Shown here: piece by piece, positions 51,008 to 63,529 of the stretch
Numbering within the stretch: position 1 is the first letter of the stretch
Layout: every line of letters begins with the position of its first letter
Assembly (NCBI GenBank): GCA_947034885.2
Contig: OX344751.2
Span: forward strand, 21,514,001 to 21,578,000
DNA length: 64,000 nucleotides
Direction of reading: 5' to 3'
Origin: Thuidium tamariscinum
Lineage: Eukaryota; Streptophyta; Bryopsida; Hypnales; Thuidiaceae
Notes under the pieces: generated by a model
Database searches by the model: none
Told to the model about the DNA's origin: nothing
Seen by the model: only the letters and a program-made list of their open reading frames with translations
Translations under genes and position numbers: made by a program

Positions 51008-51347
51008 AATGTTTTGTTTTTACTAAATTTTGGTACATGTATTTTGAAATGTTAGTTTGGGAGAGGTTTTGGTGAAAACATAGTCAAAACCATTTAGGAA
51101 TTTAATGCGTTAAGGAAGAGGAAGCACAGTTTCGTCCCGTTTTAGATTTAACTCTTGTGAGCAGGAGGCATTTCCTCACAGTCCCAAAGTCCATTTCTGC
51201 GTTGACAGTGAAGTCCACTGCAGCACTGAACATCAATCAGCTCCAACACTCACGAGCGTGGCCGACCCATTTTGTATTTTCACATTGCAGACATTAAAAT
51301 TTACAGTAAGTTTACATATCAACAGCTGAAGGGTAAAACCCACCAGT

Positions 51348-51932
51348 GACCTTCAATGGTCAAACCCTGGTGAGAAAGGGAACTCGGTGCGTCCCTTGAG
51401 GGTCGAGCGCACTACTGTTCAAACCCTTCTCCACAACAGGTAACGAGGGGCTACAATTAGATTTTCAAAGCAACTGAAAGCGCGAGTTGAAATGCGCGCG
51501 GTATTCCAATACGGGAGGTTCAAAGTCTGCTCCTTTCCACGCTTCCAGTCCCCTGTTGACTCCCTTTCCTCGCCGAGGGCCCCTGTTCCCTGGCCAGAAC
51601 TGGTCAGTCGCCACGCTCCTCGAAAAGCTCCAGCGACGAGCAGCTCTTTCACTGTGCGGCGCTCTCTTGGCATAAAGAGCACGCCCGACCCTGCAATCCT
51701 CACTTCGCAGACCGCACTCAGGCAGCTCAATATCAAGCATCATTAGAACCCACTTCTCTAGCTAGCGAATCGACTCGAACGGAATAGCTATAGCTAGCTC
51801 GTTCAATTCAGAGTGCCAGTGGGCTGCACTCCTGCTCGAAGTGGACGTAAATTAATACTCTCCGATTCATTCATCACGTACAAGCTAGCGCAGCTTTAAT
51901 TCTGTTCCACAATTGCCATTTCCTCGCTAGAA
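51348..51932 (+). promoter_or_regulatory. CHS3 promoter (inner type)
   Basis: Mirror copy of the CHS2 promoter. An ACGT core (CACGTA) is at 51875-51880, and an AT-rich TTAATA-like stretch near 51852 is about 80 bp before the ATG. A diverged relative of the distal part (about 51475-51745) occurs at 63530-63850. Confidence 0.5.
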
Positions 51933-53324
51933 ATGGCGCCCAGCGGAGAGGTTGAGGCTCCGGCTCCGGCCCCAGTTGTGTTCCGGGGTCAGCCTCGCGC
52001 CGATGGACCGGCGTGCGTCCTGGGAGTGGGCACTGCGGTGCCCCCTGCCGAGTTTCTGCAGTCGGAGTACCCGGATTTCTTCTTCAGAGTCACCAACACC
52101 AGCGAGAAGGAAGCGCTCAAGGGAAAGTTCAAGCGCATTTGTAAGTCACACACCGGTCCATCCCTCACATTCCCAATCAAGTAGATTCGGTTAGAGTTTG
52201 GAATCCTCGTACGCATTTGAGAATCTGTGGACTGGCTGGAACCAGAATAGACATGATTGCGATGGATCTGTTTGCCACGCCATGAATTGTACGTCGGTGA
52301 TCTGATGAAATGCATGCAATTGTCTTGAGCAGGCGACAAGTCGGGAATCCGCAAGCGACACCTCTTTCTCACGGAGGAAGTGCTCAAGGCCAACCCAGGC
52401 ATATGCACCTACATGGAGCCCTCACTCAACGTACGACACGACATCGTCGTCGTGCAGGTGCCCAAGCTCGCCGCTGAGGCCGCTGTCAAGGCCATCAAGG
52501 AGTGGGGTGGACGCAAGTCCGACATCACGCACATCGTGTTCGCCACCACCAGCGGAGTGAACATGCCCGGCGCAGACCACGCGCTGGCCAAGCTGCTGGG
52601 CCTCAAGCCCAGCGTCAAGCGCGTCATGATGTACCAGACCGGGTGCTTCGGCGGCGCGTCGGTGCTGCGCGTGGCCAAGGACCTGGCGGAGAACAACAAG
52701 GGCGCGCGCGTGCTGGCGGTGTGCAGCGAGGTGACTGCCGTCACTTACCGCGCGCCGAACGAGAACCACTTGGACGGACTGGTGGGTTCTGCGTTGTTCG
52801 GCGATGGCGCGGGTGTGTACGTGGTGGGTTCCGACCCGAAGCCGGCGGAGAAGTCTCTGTTCGAGGTGCACTGGGCGGGTGAGACGATTTTGCCTGAGAG
52901 CGACGGCGCCATCGACGGTCACTTGACGGAGGCGGGTCTGATTTTCCACTTGATGAAGGACGTTCCCGGTCTGATTTCGAAGAACATCGAGAAGTTTTTG
53001 ACGGAGGCGCGGAAGTGCGTGGGTTCTCCTGCGTGGAACGAGATGTTTTGGGCCGTCCACCCCGGCGGTCCTGCGATTCTGGACCAGGTGGAGGCGAAGC
53101 TTCAGCTTTCGAAGGACAAGATGCAGGGCAGCCGCGACGTGCTTTCTGAGTACGGCAACATGAGCAGCTCTTCGGTATTGTTCGTGTTGGACCAGATTCG
53201 TCAGCGTTCTTTGAAGCTGGGTTCTTCTACTCTGGGCGAGGGCAGCGAGTACGGTTTTTTCATCGGCTTCGGTCCGGGCCTCACGCTCGAGGTGCTCGTG
53301 CTCAAGGCCGCCGCCAATGTCTAA
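51933..53324 (+). CDS. CHS: Chalcone synthase, copy 3
   Basis: Same enzyme as CHS1. Exons 51933-52140 and 52333-53324 (208 and 992 nt) give 399 residues. The first exon and intron match CHS2, while the C-terminus (KAAANV) and the 3' flank match CHS1. Active-site Cys174 and the Phe, His and Asn are present, as are FGDGAG and GFGPG. The predicted protein is identical to CHS1 from the intron to the stop as far as read. The gene is intact and convergent with CHS4. Confidence 0.96.
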
Positions 53325-54257
53325 TTGTTTGTTTGGTTTCACTTAATTTTGGACGTTCATTCGAAGCGCAGCACATGTACTGGACAGCGGAAGATTTCTG
53401 TTTCCTTGAGCTGTATGTCGGGTGCTGTCTCTCCGTTCAAGAATCCATTGCCGTTGTCCGGGGTGATTGAAGTGAGCGTTACAGAGTGTTCCGAAATCGT
53501 GCCAGGATTCGGATTAATACGCTCTTTCAACTGAGGTGTTGAGTTTGCGAGAGATGGATTATAGGCCTTCTATGATTTCAAAAATGGCAGTTCGAGGAGA
53601 TCATAAACAAGGACTTTGTATTGTACATTACCTATTCAGTAATGAAAGATCAATTTTTTCAAGTACACATGAGAACGTCGGTCACTTGATTTTGAAGGGA
53701 GGACTCAATTGAGGATTTGTTGTTTTCGGTTGGTTTTGTTAGCAATCGATATCGGGATTTCAGTGGCTTGGAGTGCATGAAGGAGGATCGGTTGATGCTT
53801 AGGACTCGTTGATCCAACCCGCTTGAACCATGCCAAATTATTCAATTCTCAGAGCACTTGTTTTCTTTTGCATTTAGTATGTGATTAACATTCAGGCATT
53901 ATTCAACTGAAATCATTCGAGGGCAGTGGCGGGGCTGCACTGTCGTCTTTATTCACAATTATTGCGGAATTTTAATTTTGTATGTCTCCAATGGCGAGAG
54001 CTTTACCGACCGGTACCGTGTTCGGCACTGCATCCAAAATATTCTGGAGCTGAAGATGTTGTGGCGATTAGATGTGAGCTAGATTCTTTCCTAGGGTTTA
54101 TAATTAAGAAGCAGCTTCTCGAGTTTGGGGTGTTGCAGGACTCACATTTTAAAAATGGGTCCAAATGCCTAATGCACTAACTGATGGTTTTACGCATCAA
54201 TTTTCAGTCTGACCTTGGAGAGGGGAATATGCGACTGTACGCAAGCCCTGAACACCT

Positions 54258-54478
54258 GAACGTCACTGCCAGTTATAACAATTCCTACATTCTTCATTTC
54301 GTTAAATTGGCGGTAATCCATTAGTTTGTCACGTTCCAGAGTGCTTGGTCGGCCTTAAACCTACTTCAATAAATCCATACCTGTCCCTAGTCTGTGGTTT
54401 AACTTACCCTTTGTAACGGGACACATGTACCAATTTTGGCCGCCAGAATCATACCAATTTAACTAAATTGACGATACC
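54258..54478. mobile_element. Insertion of about 220 bp present in arm B only
   Basis: In arm A, GAACACC is followed within a few bases by AAGAATGGGGCAG (30945-30963). In arm B the same words are separated by about 220 bp. The inserted DNA has a TTCGTTAAATTGGCGGTAAT end like the MITE at 20-190 and a partly inverted counterpart (CCAATTTAACTAAATTGACG) near the other end. ACACCT on the left and ATACCT on the right may be a decayed target duplication. Confidence 0.6.
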
Positions 54479-54655
54479 TCAGGAATGGGGTAGTAGCGTA
54501 ACCTTTGTAACAAGTCGTTTTTAGTGTTCAGAAGACGAATCGCTGTAGAAGTGCAGTATAGTTATATTCCTTGTCACACAGATAAATGGCCTAAACCCTA
54601 AGGGGGGTTTTGCATTACATTCAGTAGCAGACTGTCACACTGCCTCCTAGCGGAT

Positions 54656-54825
54656 GAAATGGTGTGGAATATCCCACACCATTCCATCCAGCACCAATGG
54701 TATTCCACACCATTTAGTAACTAAAGTTGCAACTCCAAGAAATGTCAGATGAAATTATGTGATGGGGACTTCACCAAAGGGAAGGCAGTCCTTCCATAGG
54801 CTACTAAATGTTATGTGAATGATAT
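54656..54825. repeat. Palindromic MITE relic
   Basis: A near-perfect palindrome (AATGGTGTGGAATATCCCAC and its mirror) at 54656-54685 is followed by a half copy ending near 54714. The right end GGCTACTAAATGTTATG (about 54810-54826) resembles the right end of the MITE at 50551-51007. Confidence 0.55.
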
Positions 54826-56477
54826 TACGCTAATTTTATTAAATTGGCACAATTTCATTGAAATGGCACAGTGAATCCTCAAGCAAGGAAGGAAATGCAA
54901 TGATTTAGGGAGACAAGGGGAAGAAGGTGGAATCTGATGTGAGTAGACCACAGGATTTTGGATGAAAAGCAATATGCATAAGTACTAATATGCACATCGT
55001 GCTAATTACATGTAAATGTCAAATGGTGAATGGGTATCGCCAATTTAATGAATTGACTTTATATACTCAACCTTGTGTGATTGCATGCTCTTAGGAATCT
55101 CTCAATTTTTGTGTTCAAAGTCTTGTTGCATTATTTCTAGATTTTTCACATGGTAAGTTGTGCATTTTGGAAACCATTTACGGCATTTCCTCCACGCTAT
55201 TGTGTTCAATTACATGTAAACTTCTGTGGTATCATTCTCTTTGTGTTTACAAGATGCATCCATCGATCTAAGTTTAGGGTTTTGAATCACAATTTAAACT
55301 TGAAGTTCTTGCATTGGAAAGTTCAATAGATTTTTTGAATAGTGGCTTTGAGGTTGTTCATGGTCTTGTTGAAGAAGGCACATGTTCATCATGAAGGTGC
55401 AAGTAATATTTACATATCTCTATACCATTCCCACTTCAAAAATCTAGAAATGATGCAACAAGACTTTAAAATTTTAAAAATAAACTTTAAAAAATATGAA
55501 ATAGAATGAATTAGAAGCAACTTTCATTTGAGTTTTATAACAAAAAAATGTACTGAAAAATTTATGAACTTGTGCATCTCCTCCAAAACCCAAACCAACC
55601 CATATATCCCTATCACCAAGATACTTTTACCAAAAATGATCAGATTGTTGAACTAACAACTGCATTCTCAATTTCTCTAGTACTCTTGAAAGTCACCCAT
55701 TAGCCTTCTTTTTGGTGCCAGTAGTATCCTTACAGAGTTGATAGGGAATCTCGCTTTCAGCAACAGTTCTACCTTCGCAGCATCATAACCGGAACATGCA
55801 GTTTCAAAATCCATAGAAGAAGCCCTTAGTTTGTGCATTTAACATCACCTTCAATGGTACTCAATCCCTATTTGTCAATAAACACTTTACCTTCGAACCG
55901 CTGAAACCAGCAGCATCCGACTCACCGGAATATATCATGCTGACGGCCATGCCCTAGCCACTAGAAGGACTTCAGTTGCTCAAGAGAACCATGAAGATAA
56001 AAGTCAAGTTTAAGCAGCAGAAAAATTTCTCAAAGGATTCTGGAAAAACATTTGGATGCAAGATTGCTTCTTTCTAGAGTACAGACATTCGTTAACAGAG
56101 TAAAATTTCACCACCCTCGGCTTCTTAGATGACTGAAATATGCTCCACGCATGGTACTAAGCTGCACCAGATAAAATTTCCCCCCAAAATTGACACGAAC
56201 TGCCGCACACAACGTAAGCCTCACTCGATAAAACGTCAATTGGTTTGTATGTATTCCACCTGCTGCGGATCTCAATTTGAAATCTCTATGAACAGCTCCC
56301 CAATTGACAATCGGGGTATGTACTTCATAACCGACTCCAGTCATGAAAAATTTCAACATTAACTAATCTACATTGTCTCCATTTACTGTACAAGAATATC
56401 TACGATTCTGACGAAGAACTAACGAATGGCTATGGCTAGATACTATCGGCCACGAATTCTCTCCAGATCAAAAAAAT

Positions 56478-57882
56478 CTACGCAGCCGTGGCGGGGGTGA
56501 CCGCGGCGGCCTTCAGCACCAGCACCTCGAGGGTCAGGCCCGGACCGAAGCCGATGAAAAAACCGTACTCGCTGCCCTCGCCCAGAGTAGAAGAACCCAG
56601 CTTCAAAGAACGCTGACGAATCTGGTCCAACACGAACAACACCGAAGAGCTGCTCATGTTGCCGTACTCAGAAAGCACGTCGCGGCTGCCCTGCATCTTG
56701 TCCTTCGAAAGCTGAAGCTTCGCCTCCACCTGGTCCAGAATCGCAGGACCGCCGGGGTGGACGGCCCAAAACATCTCGTTCCACGCAGGAGAACCCACGC
56801 ACTTCCGCGCCTCCGTCAAAAACTTCTCGATGTTCTTCGAAATCAGACCGGGAACGTCCTTCATCAAGTGGAAAATCAGACCCGCCTCCGTCAAGTGACC
56901 GTCGATGGCGCCGTCGCTCTCAGGCAAAATCGTCTCACCCGCCCAGTGCACCTCGAACAGAGACTTCTCCGCCGGCTTCGGGTCGGAACCCACCACGTAC
57001 ACACCCGCGCCATCGCCGAACAACGCAGAACCCACCAGCCCGTCCAAGTGGTTCTCGTTGGGCGCGCGGTAAGTGACGGCAGTCACCTCGCTGCACACCG
57101 CCAGCACGCGCGCACCCTTGTTGTTCTCCGCCAGGTCCTTGGCCACGCGCAGCACCGACGCGCCGCCGAAGCACCCGGTCTGGTACATCATGACGCGCTT
57201 GACGCTGGGCTTGAGGCCCAGCAGCTTGGCCAGCGCGTGGTCTGCGCCGGGCATGTTCACTCCGCTGGTGGTGGCGAACACGATGTGCGTGATGTCGGAC
57301 TTGCGTCCACCCCACTCCTTGATGGCCTTGACAGCGGCCTCAGCGGCGAGCTTGGGCACCTGCACGACGACGATGTCGTGTCGTACGTTGAGTGAGGGCT
57401 CCATGTAGGTGCATATGCCTGGGTTGGCCTTGAGCACTTCCTCCGTGAGAAAGAGGTGTCGCTTGCGGATTCCCGACTTGTCGCCTGCTCAAGACAATTG
57501 CATGCATTTCATCAGATCACCGACGTACAATTCATGGCGTGGCAAACAGATCCATCGCAATCATGTCTATTCTGGTTCCAGCCAGTCCACAGATTCTCAA
57601 ATGCGTACGAGGATTCCAAACTCTGACAATCTACTTGATTGGGAATGTAAGGGATGGACCGGTATGTGACTTACAAATGCGCTTGAACTTTCCCTTGAGC
57701 GCTTCCTTCTCGCTGGTGTTGGTGACTCTGAAGAAGAAATCCGGGTACTCCGACTGCAGAAACTCGGCAGGGGGCACCGCAGTGCCCACTCCCAGGACGC
57801 ACGCCGGTCCATCGGCGCGAGGCTGACCCCGGAACACAACTGGGGCCGGAGCCGGAGCCTCAACCTCTCCGCTGGGCGCCAT
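56478..57882 (-). CDS. CHS: Chalcone synthase, copy 4
   Basis: Same enzyme as CHS1. Exons on the minus strand are 57882-57675 and 57484-56478 (208 and 1007 nt), giving 404 residues. The start is [16 protein letters not shown]. The promoter matches CHS1 and the C-terminus [11 protein letters not shown] matches CHS2. All catalytic residues are present. The intron is of the CHS1 class near its start (GATTGTCAGAGTTTGG). The gene is intact. Confidence 0.96.
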
Positions 57883-58215
57883 TGAATTTCTTGCGATAAG
57901 TCGAGGAACAGAGTCAAGTAATCTCCCACACAATCCTCTTCAATGAATATTTATAGCTTCCAACGAATGCTCTGTGATCGATCGATCGATCTGCTGCACC
58001 AAAAGGAATATGCCTGCTCAGGCTGCTTAAGGTGCGAGTTTGAGACCTGCTCTCTCTGTGTCTGATGCGTGCTCCAGTACAAGAAGTCGTCTCCGCTTCT
58101 ACTACCGCAACTCCGAGAGGTGCGATTGGAACTTGAGACTGATACAACTGATACTCCTCCCCCGTCCCTTTATACAGCGACCAAGCAACCACCGATGCAC
58201 CTTTCTCATGGTTCA
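57883..58215 (-). promoter_or_regulatory. CHS4 promoter (outer type)
   Basis: A TATA box CTATAAATATT (minus strand) lies at 57947-57957, about 70 bp before the ATG. A GATCGATCGATC run lies near 57977-57990. The sequence is alignable with the CHS1 promoter but has substitutions and small indels, unlike the near-identical CHS2/CHS3 pair. Confidence 0.55.
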
Positions 58216-58623
58216 AACCAATTCAATTCAAACCTTTTTTGAAGCACGTACTCTTGACTACTACTCATGAGCTCCATAAAATCCGTGATCCGGCACCTGA
58301 TCATAGCTTTACCGTCACTTTGCGACCGTGTGATTCAATGATGTGGAGGTTTCGCTTCCCAACCCAAATCTGGAGTCACTGGCCTTGAGTTGAATCTGTT
58401 GCTGGCTTGCACTTTACTGACTTCAAGTCTTCAGTGCTTAGCGGCTTTCCTGCGACCGGAAGAAGAAAGGTCGCGACTTTGGTCGAGGAGTACACGGCAA
58501 TATATGACTACGAGTGCAAAGGACACGACCCGGGAGTAATTATGTCACTAATTCTACCCGAAAGTAGACTTTTTGAGCCCAGTTTTATATGGCTTTTTAT
58601 ATGGCTTTCGCCAGGCAATTGTG

Positions 58624-59209
58624 TAGGGTACTGTCGAAGTTGCAGAGAGCAACCACGTTGACGAGATCTCTGTTGCGGTGGGATTTTCAGTTAGAGAGTC
58701 GGGGTGAGGGAACTGAATCCTTCACCAGTCTATTGACCTTATTACGGCAATTGTGACGGTCGGATGACTCACTGTACAGCCGGGTACATCAATAATTTGA
58801 ACTGCTATTGTATCATTTCAATTTTATTTATTTGGGCACAAGTGAAACGAAATTTCATTGCATAGGAAGAACATTTCAAAAAACTTTGAATGGCTAGATG
58901 CTAAATCCTACCATCAAAGGTGGACCTAGCAAGGTAAATTTTGGGTTTTGTGGGGTAAAAGTGAAAAAAAAAAGTCCCCTATTTTGAGACATATCAAGGG
59001 AATTAGCTGTAGATCTCTTCGAACCAATTTGGGGTCTTCGATTGCAAATATAAATTAAAAATATCCAAAAAAATTTATATGCAAAAAATTAAAAATTCTT
59101 ATGTTTTCCCAGAGGTAAATCCACCTTGTCTTGCCCACCTTTGATGGTAGGATTTAACGTCCTACCTTTTTAGGAAGTAAAATGAATTTGTCATTTTATA
59201 TCTTACATA
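58624..59209. other. Spacer beyond arm B
   Basis: Contains a pair of inverted words, TAAATCCTACCATCAAAGGTGG (near 58902) and CCACCTTTGATGGTAGGATTT (near 59136), bounding about 255 bp. This is probably a small TIR element. No gene. Confidence 0.5.
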
Positions 59210-59425
59210 ATTAACCCTTAATGCCTAAATGCCCAAGGCCTTTATTGAGCTTTTGGGAATTTTCTTTAAATTGAACAAAAAGCCAACACTTTAATAAGCT
59301 TTATCAATTTTTTTGGAAATGTAACCTTACAAATTCAAACTAGACATGTTAGAAATTACTTAGGGAAAAAAATATAACAATATCTCTTATCGATTGAAAG
59401 ATTATAATGTTTGATCAGTTGATTG
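59210..59425 (+). repeat. Dispersed repeat, copy 2
   Basis: Direct-orientation homologue of 35240-35465, with many substitutions but the same order of landmark words (TGAACAAAAAG, TGTAACCTTACAAATTCAAA, ATAATGTTTGATCA). Confidence 0.55.
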
Positions 59426-59426
59426 G

Positions 59427-59810
59427 AAGAAACACTTGGCAATTTGGATGTGTTGTGATTTTGGAGGGCTATAACTTTTGAAGTATGAATCCAATGCCAA
59501 AATCAAATGACCTATTCCTAGTAGGTAGACATATTCCTAACTCAGTTCCTTCCAAAGGGCATCTAAAAATACATTATTTTATATCTTCAACACTTGTACA
59601 AACATCCCTCCCTTGCACGTGCAATTCCAAACATTAGAAATGGTTTTGACTTAATTTTTTGGTCAAATATTATCACCAAAGAGTCTTTCCAAATGGCCAA
59701 TTTTTACTTTTGTTGAAAATTGTTTTTCCTATTTTCTATGAATTAATTTGTTGAAGCATGTATTTCTAAGACATTTTCTTGGACCAGAAAGCCTTAATGG
59801 ACATTTTAAT
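59427..59810 (+). mobile_element. Truncated relative of the foldback element
   Basis: It matches the left arm of the foldback element (landmarks GAAACAC, GGCTATAACTTTTGA, AAAGGGCATCTAAAAA, CCAAACATTAGAAATG, AATTGTTTTTCCTA) and enters its centre, but the right arm is missing. It is more diverged than the two arms at 49-50 kb are from each other. Confidence 0.6.
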
Positions 59811-59858
59811 TGAAAAGCCTTATTCAACTTCTTAGAAGAGTATGAAATTTTCATTAAC

Positions 59859-60743
59859 CCTTTAAGGACCGTGGTTGATTTGGGAGGTGGGTGTAGTTCT
59901 TGAAGAAAGTGAATTTTGTAGCTACTCTAAGGATGTAATCTTAGATCAAACCATATAAAGTGTTTTTGTAAGGGATATTCTTCAACCTAATAAAAAATCA
60001 AACTCATCAAACGGTACAGATTACTATAAATAAAGTAGAAGGTCTACAAATCAACCTTTTATAGGTTAGAATTGAATTTTGGGGAGGTGGAACATCTTTA
60101 AATATTTTTCAGTAGATTTTTCTCAAGAACAAAGTAGAAGAGGCATCTAACATTCTAACCCAAGTCGTTTTATTTTTTTTGAATCTTTTTAAAATTAATT
60201 ACAAATTTTTGAAGTTTACAAAAATGATCATCTATGGTCATCAAAAGCAATACCCTTCTAAAATGTGTAGATTTGGTACATTGAAGAAAGAAAAATGGAC
60301 CTCTAAATCACGTTTGCTTATAGAGCCTTGTTGGAATTTGAGTTGTTTCCTTTAATCTTCAAAAATCAATTACTTGAATGACCCTTTAGAACTTGTGCTA
60401 TATAAATTTCAATGCATAAGTTTACTTTGGGCATTAATGAGATTATAAAGCAACACTTATGCCTTGTCAAGACATCAAGATACAAAAAAATCTCACAAAT
60501 TGATTGATATTTTTTTATATTTTTGTTGAACACTTCCCATTTTAGGGTCTAGGCCATTTGAGTTTGCAACCTCATAGCTAATGCATTAATATTCCAATTA
60601 TCTTGAAATTGGTTTTGTTTGAAGCGCATGAAGACACTCTAATTGCATTACTCTTTGAGATTTTTGTGACTAAATGTATTTTGAACAATATTAGACCAAG
60701 AGTGCAAAAATCAACCAAAAAGTGGTTGACTGGTCCTTAAAGG
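59859..60743. mobile_element. Element with CCTTTAAGGACC ends, longer copy
   Basis: An 885-bp element with the left end CCTTTAAGGACCGTGGTTGA and the right end GTGGTTGACTGGTCCTTAAAGG. It is flanked by ATTAA on both sides, with one extra C on the left. The last part resembles the right end of the copy at 9575. No ORF. Confidence 0.6.
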
Positions 60744-63515
60744 ATTAATAAGATTTTAAAATTCATTAAATTCTTACCACAAAATTTGGAAAATAATTTT
60801 CATTCTACTTACTAAGGAATCTTAAATTTTCTTACTATTTTAGAAGGATTTTTCCTCTAATATAATGGAATTAAACTTTAAAATGTCCACATTTTTTTTT
60901 TGAATTTGGAAAATTGTTTTGTACAAGGGAGTTACTTGTACTTCAATATGTCCAAATTTTGTTGAAAAGAAACCTAATTTCTTAATTAGTTATAGCAATC
61001 TTTGAAGTATATAAAAAAATGAAAATTTATAAGAGCCAATGCAATACATGGAAAGATTTGATTCATTGCATTTAGATTGTGATGTAAAACTTATAAACTA
61101 ATTGGATGTATTTTTTTACTTCAATTTTTACACTCAAGAAAAAATAACTTTTAAGAATTTTTGTTTGTTTCCTAAGATAATCTAACCATAGGGATTAGAT
61201 ATTGGAGCTATTAATAAATAAATTTTTATTCTACTTTGCACCTTCTTCTATATAATTAAGTTTTACAGAGTAAAAAATATATATAAAAAATCCTAGAATT
61301 TGAACTGATTTCCTTTATGTAAAAAAACTTAATCAATATTAGTAGTTCAAAAGATTTAAATTAAAAAGATTCAAAGTCAAATGATCTAGGACAAAAGGGG
61401 CAGAGGAACCAATGCTCTTCACATTAAACTCAAGTATCTTGCAATTCATGTGGTCAAAGTTTCCAAAAATGATTCTATACATTTATGTACAATTGTAAAA
61501 TCCTACAATAAAATATGCAAAAAAGGAAAATTTTGAAAATTCTTACTCTTTGCAATAGAAAAAGACAACTCTTTGGATGGTTTATGATGGAAAAGAGGGC
61601 TTAGGACTTTAGGGGTTATTTCCTACTTGAGCTCAAGGCCTACCACATCATAGATGTTGAGCACTATTAACATTGAAAACTTCTGTAAGATTTACTTTTA
61701 CAATGTGGATGTACATATGATAAAACTTGAGTAAATTATTCATCATTTAATAGAATTCTACAAATTCATGTGAAATGAAAGAATTGTCTTAGACAACCTA
61801 AATTAACTCTTAAATATCCAAAGCACCACATTTAGGTGCTAACTAAACTTTAAAGTCAAAAAAGATATATTCCAAAGTATTATTTTAGTATTTTTGGTAT
61901 TTCATTTAGTCAACATCCTTTGAAGTCTATTTTAAATATGAAAAATTTAATTTTGAAAAAAGTTCTTGAAGATTTTTCTAAAGATTTTCTATTGTAGATT
62001 TTACATACAAGTCTCCATGATTGCAAATCTTGATTTTTTTAAATATAGAATGCTTATGAAGATGAGTCTCGAATAGAGTAGGAAAAATTTCATTGAAAAT
62101 TCATTGAAAAAAATTTTAGAATAGATTTTGAGAAGACACATATCAACCATGGTTTTGTATATTATATCCTTTAGCTTCATATTTGTTTTTCATGATCTCA
62201 ACTATATATTTGATATGAAAAAAGTGAATTGAAAACCACTTTTATAATTTTAACACCCTTATCATCAAACATTGTAAGTCTTTCAATCTATAAGTGATCT
62301 TGTTGTTTTTTCTATCCTATCTAATCTATAACATCTCTAATATGAATTCAAATGGTTACATTTTTTTTTTAAATTGATAAAACTAATCAAAACATGGAAT
62401 TTTTAGTTTAGTTTAGAGCAAACTCCAAAAAGCTCAAAAACATTTAGGTATTGAAATGTGAGTATTTAATATTTGGCACTTGGATTGAACAAAGTTCAAA
62501 AAGGGCTTGGGCATTTAAGGGTATGAAATGTAAATATTTAATGGTGGGCACTTTGATTGGACAAAGTTGAATGTAGGTGATGGAGTGCCCTCAAACAATG
62601 ATACACTAAGAATATGGACACCATTACACATCAAATTTGTCATGCTCAAATTTTCCATCTAATTTTGAAGGGCCCTCAATTTCCTTGTCTTTTATCCTAG
62701 TTTACCAAACATGGCCCATAAATAGTCAAATAATCACTCTTTAAGTAGAATAAAGGATTAAACAACTAAATTGAGATCAAATAGTGATTTCAAGGACGGT
62801 TCACCATTCTTTAACAAGCTAGGATTGAGTGTCAAGAGAATATTGTAAAGGCCATGTAATGCTTTTCATTCACATTTTAAGAATGTGAGATTGAAATCAT
62901 ATACTAGTGGCTATAGTCTAATAATTCATAGTGGAGTCCAATTGGTTTGAAGGAAGTTCTACATTGAATAGGGATATTCAAGGGACCCATGCTAATTAAT
63001 AAAAATTTCACACTACATAAATATCTACCTTTGTTGTACATCCATAGTTATGGAAGTATCTAGGAGTTGTACACCAAGTTTCAAACATCTACACTTTTCA
63101 ATGATAAGAACATCTCCTGCAACCCTCCACGTATCCCCTCTCCTTTAATTTTTGGATGATAAGCAATCAATTCTAGTATATGTCATATTTGACCTTCACT
63201 TTCTCCCCTAAATAAGTTGCCATATTTGAAGGGGTCACTAACCCCTCAACACATTAATATTCTCTTGGGAGTTGGGATTAGCAAGTTGTTGTAATAAATG
63301 ATAGCTTACTTATTGTTTTTACAAGTTATGTGACTTGTGATTGGTTGGAAGTATTTAAGTGAGTTGTACTGGTGGACATAACTGGCCAGATTTCAATTGA
63401 AGGGGTTGGCATAATTAGAGGGCTGCAGGAGATGCTCTGAGGCAAGACCGTCACATTTTGAAGAGAAATGAAGGAATCAAGGAGCAGAATCGTCAATCCG
63501 CAGATACTTGACAAG
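60744..63515. other. AT-rich spacer
   Basis: No supported gene. A right-end-like word of the 3.5-kb element (GGACTTTAGGGGTTATTTCC) lies at about 61600-61620. Near-repeats of GGGCATTTAAGGGTATGAAATG occur around 62450-62540. Confidence 0.35.
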
Positions 63516-63529
63516 TTATGTCAACGATG

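Larger units (their letters stand above)
48231..51109. mobile_element. Composite TTAA-flanked element with two nested insertions
   Basis: It starts CGCATTAAGGACC and ends TTTAATGCG, with TTAA on both sides (48227-48230 and 51110-51113). The first 370 bp match the short element at 9575. From 48600 on it resembles the 3.5-kb element at 40338, including TTTCTTTGAAATTTTCA and AGAGAGGTTTTGG-like words near the right end. Two blocks are absent from the 40-kb copy: the foldback element at 49172-50245 and a MITE at 50551-51007. No coding capacity. Confidence 0.5.
53325..56477. other. Intergenic segment between convergent CHS3 and CHS4
   Basis: No gene. It is homologous in direct orientation to 30188-32835. 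The extra length comes partly from the element at 54258-54478 and a MITE relic with palindromes at 54656-54825. The 84-residue ORF at 53926 is not supported. Confidence 0.7.
51348..58623 (-). repeat. Inverted duplication, arm B (CHS3 and CHS4)
   Basis: This 7.3-kb block mirrors arm A (28044-34827). CHS3 with its promoter corresponds to CHS2, and CHS4 with its promoter to CHS1. The outer end shows the last match near 58623 (GCCAGGCAATTGTGT against ACAATTACCTGGC in arm A). The internal segment 53325-56477 is in the same orientation as its arm A homologue, contrary to the rest of the block. Confidence 0.85.
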
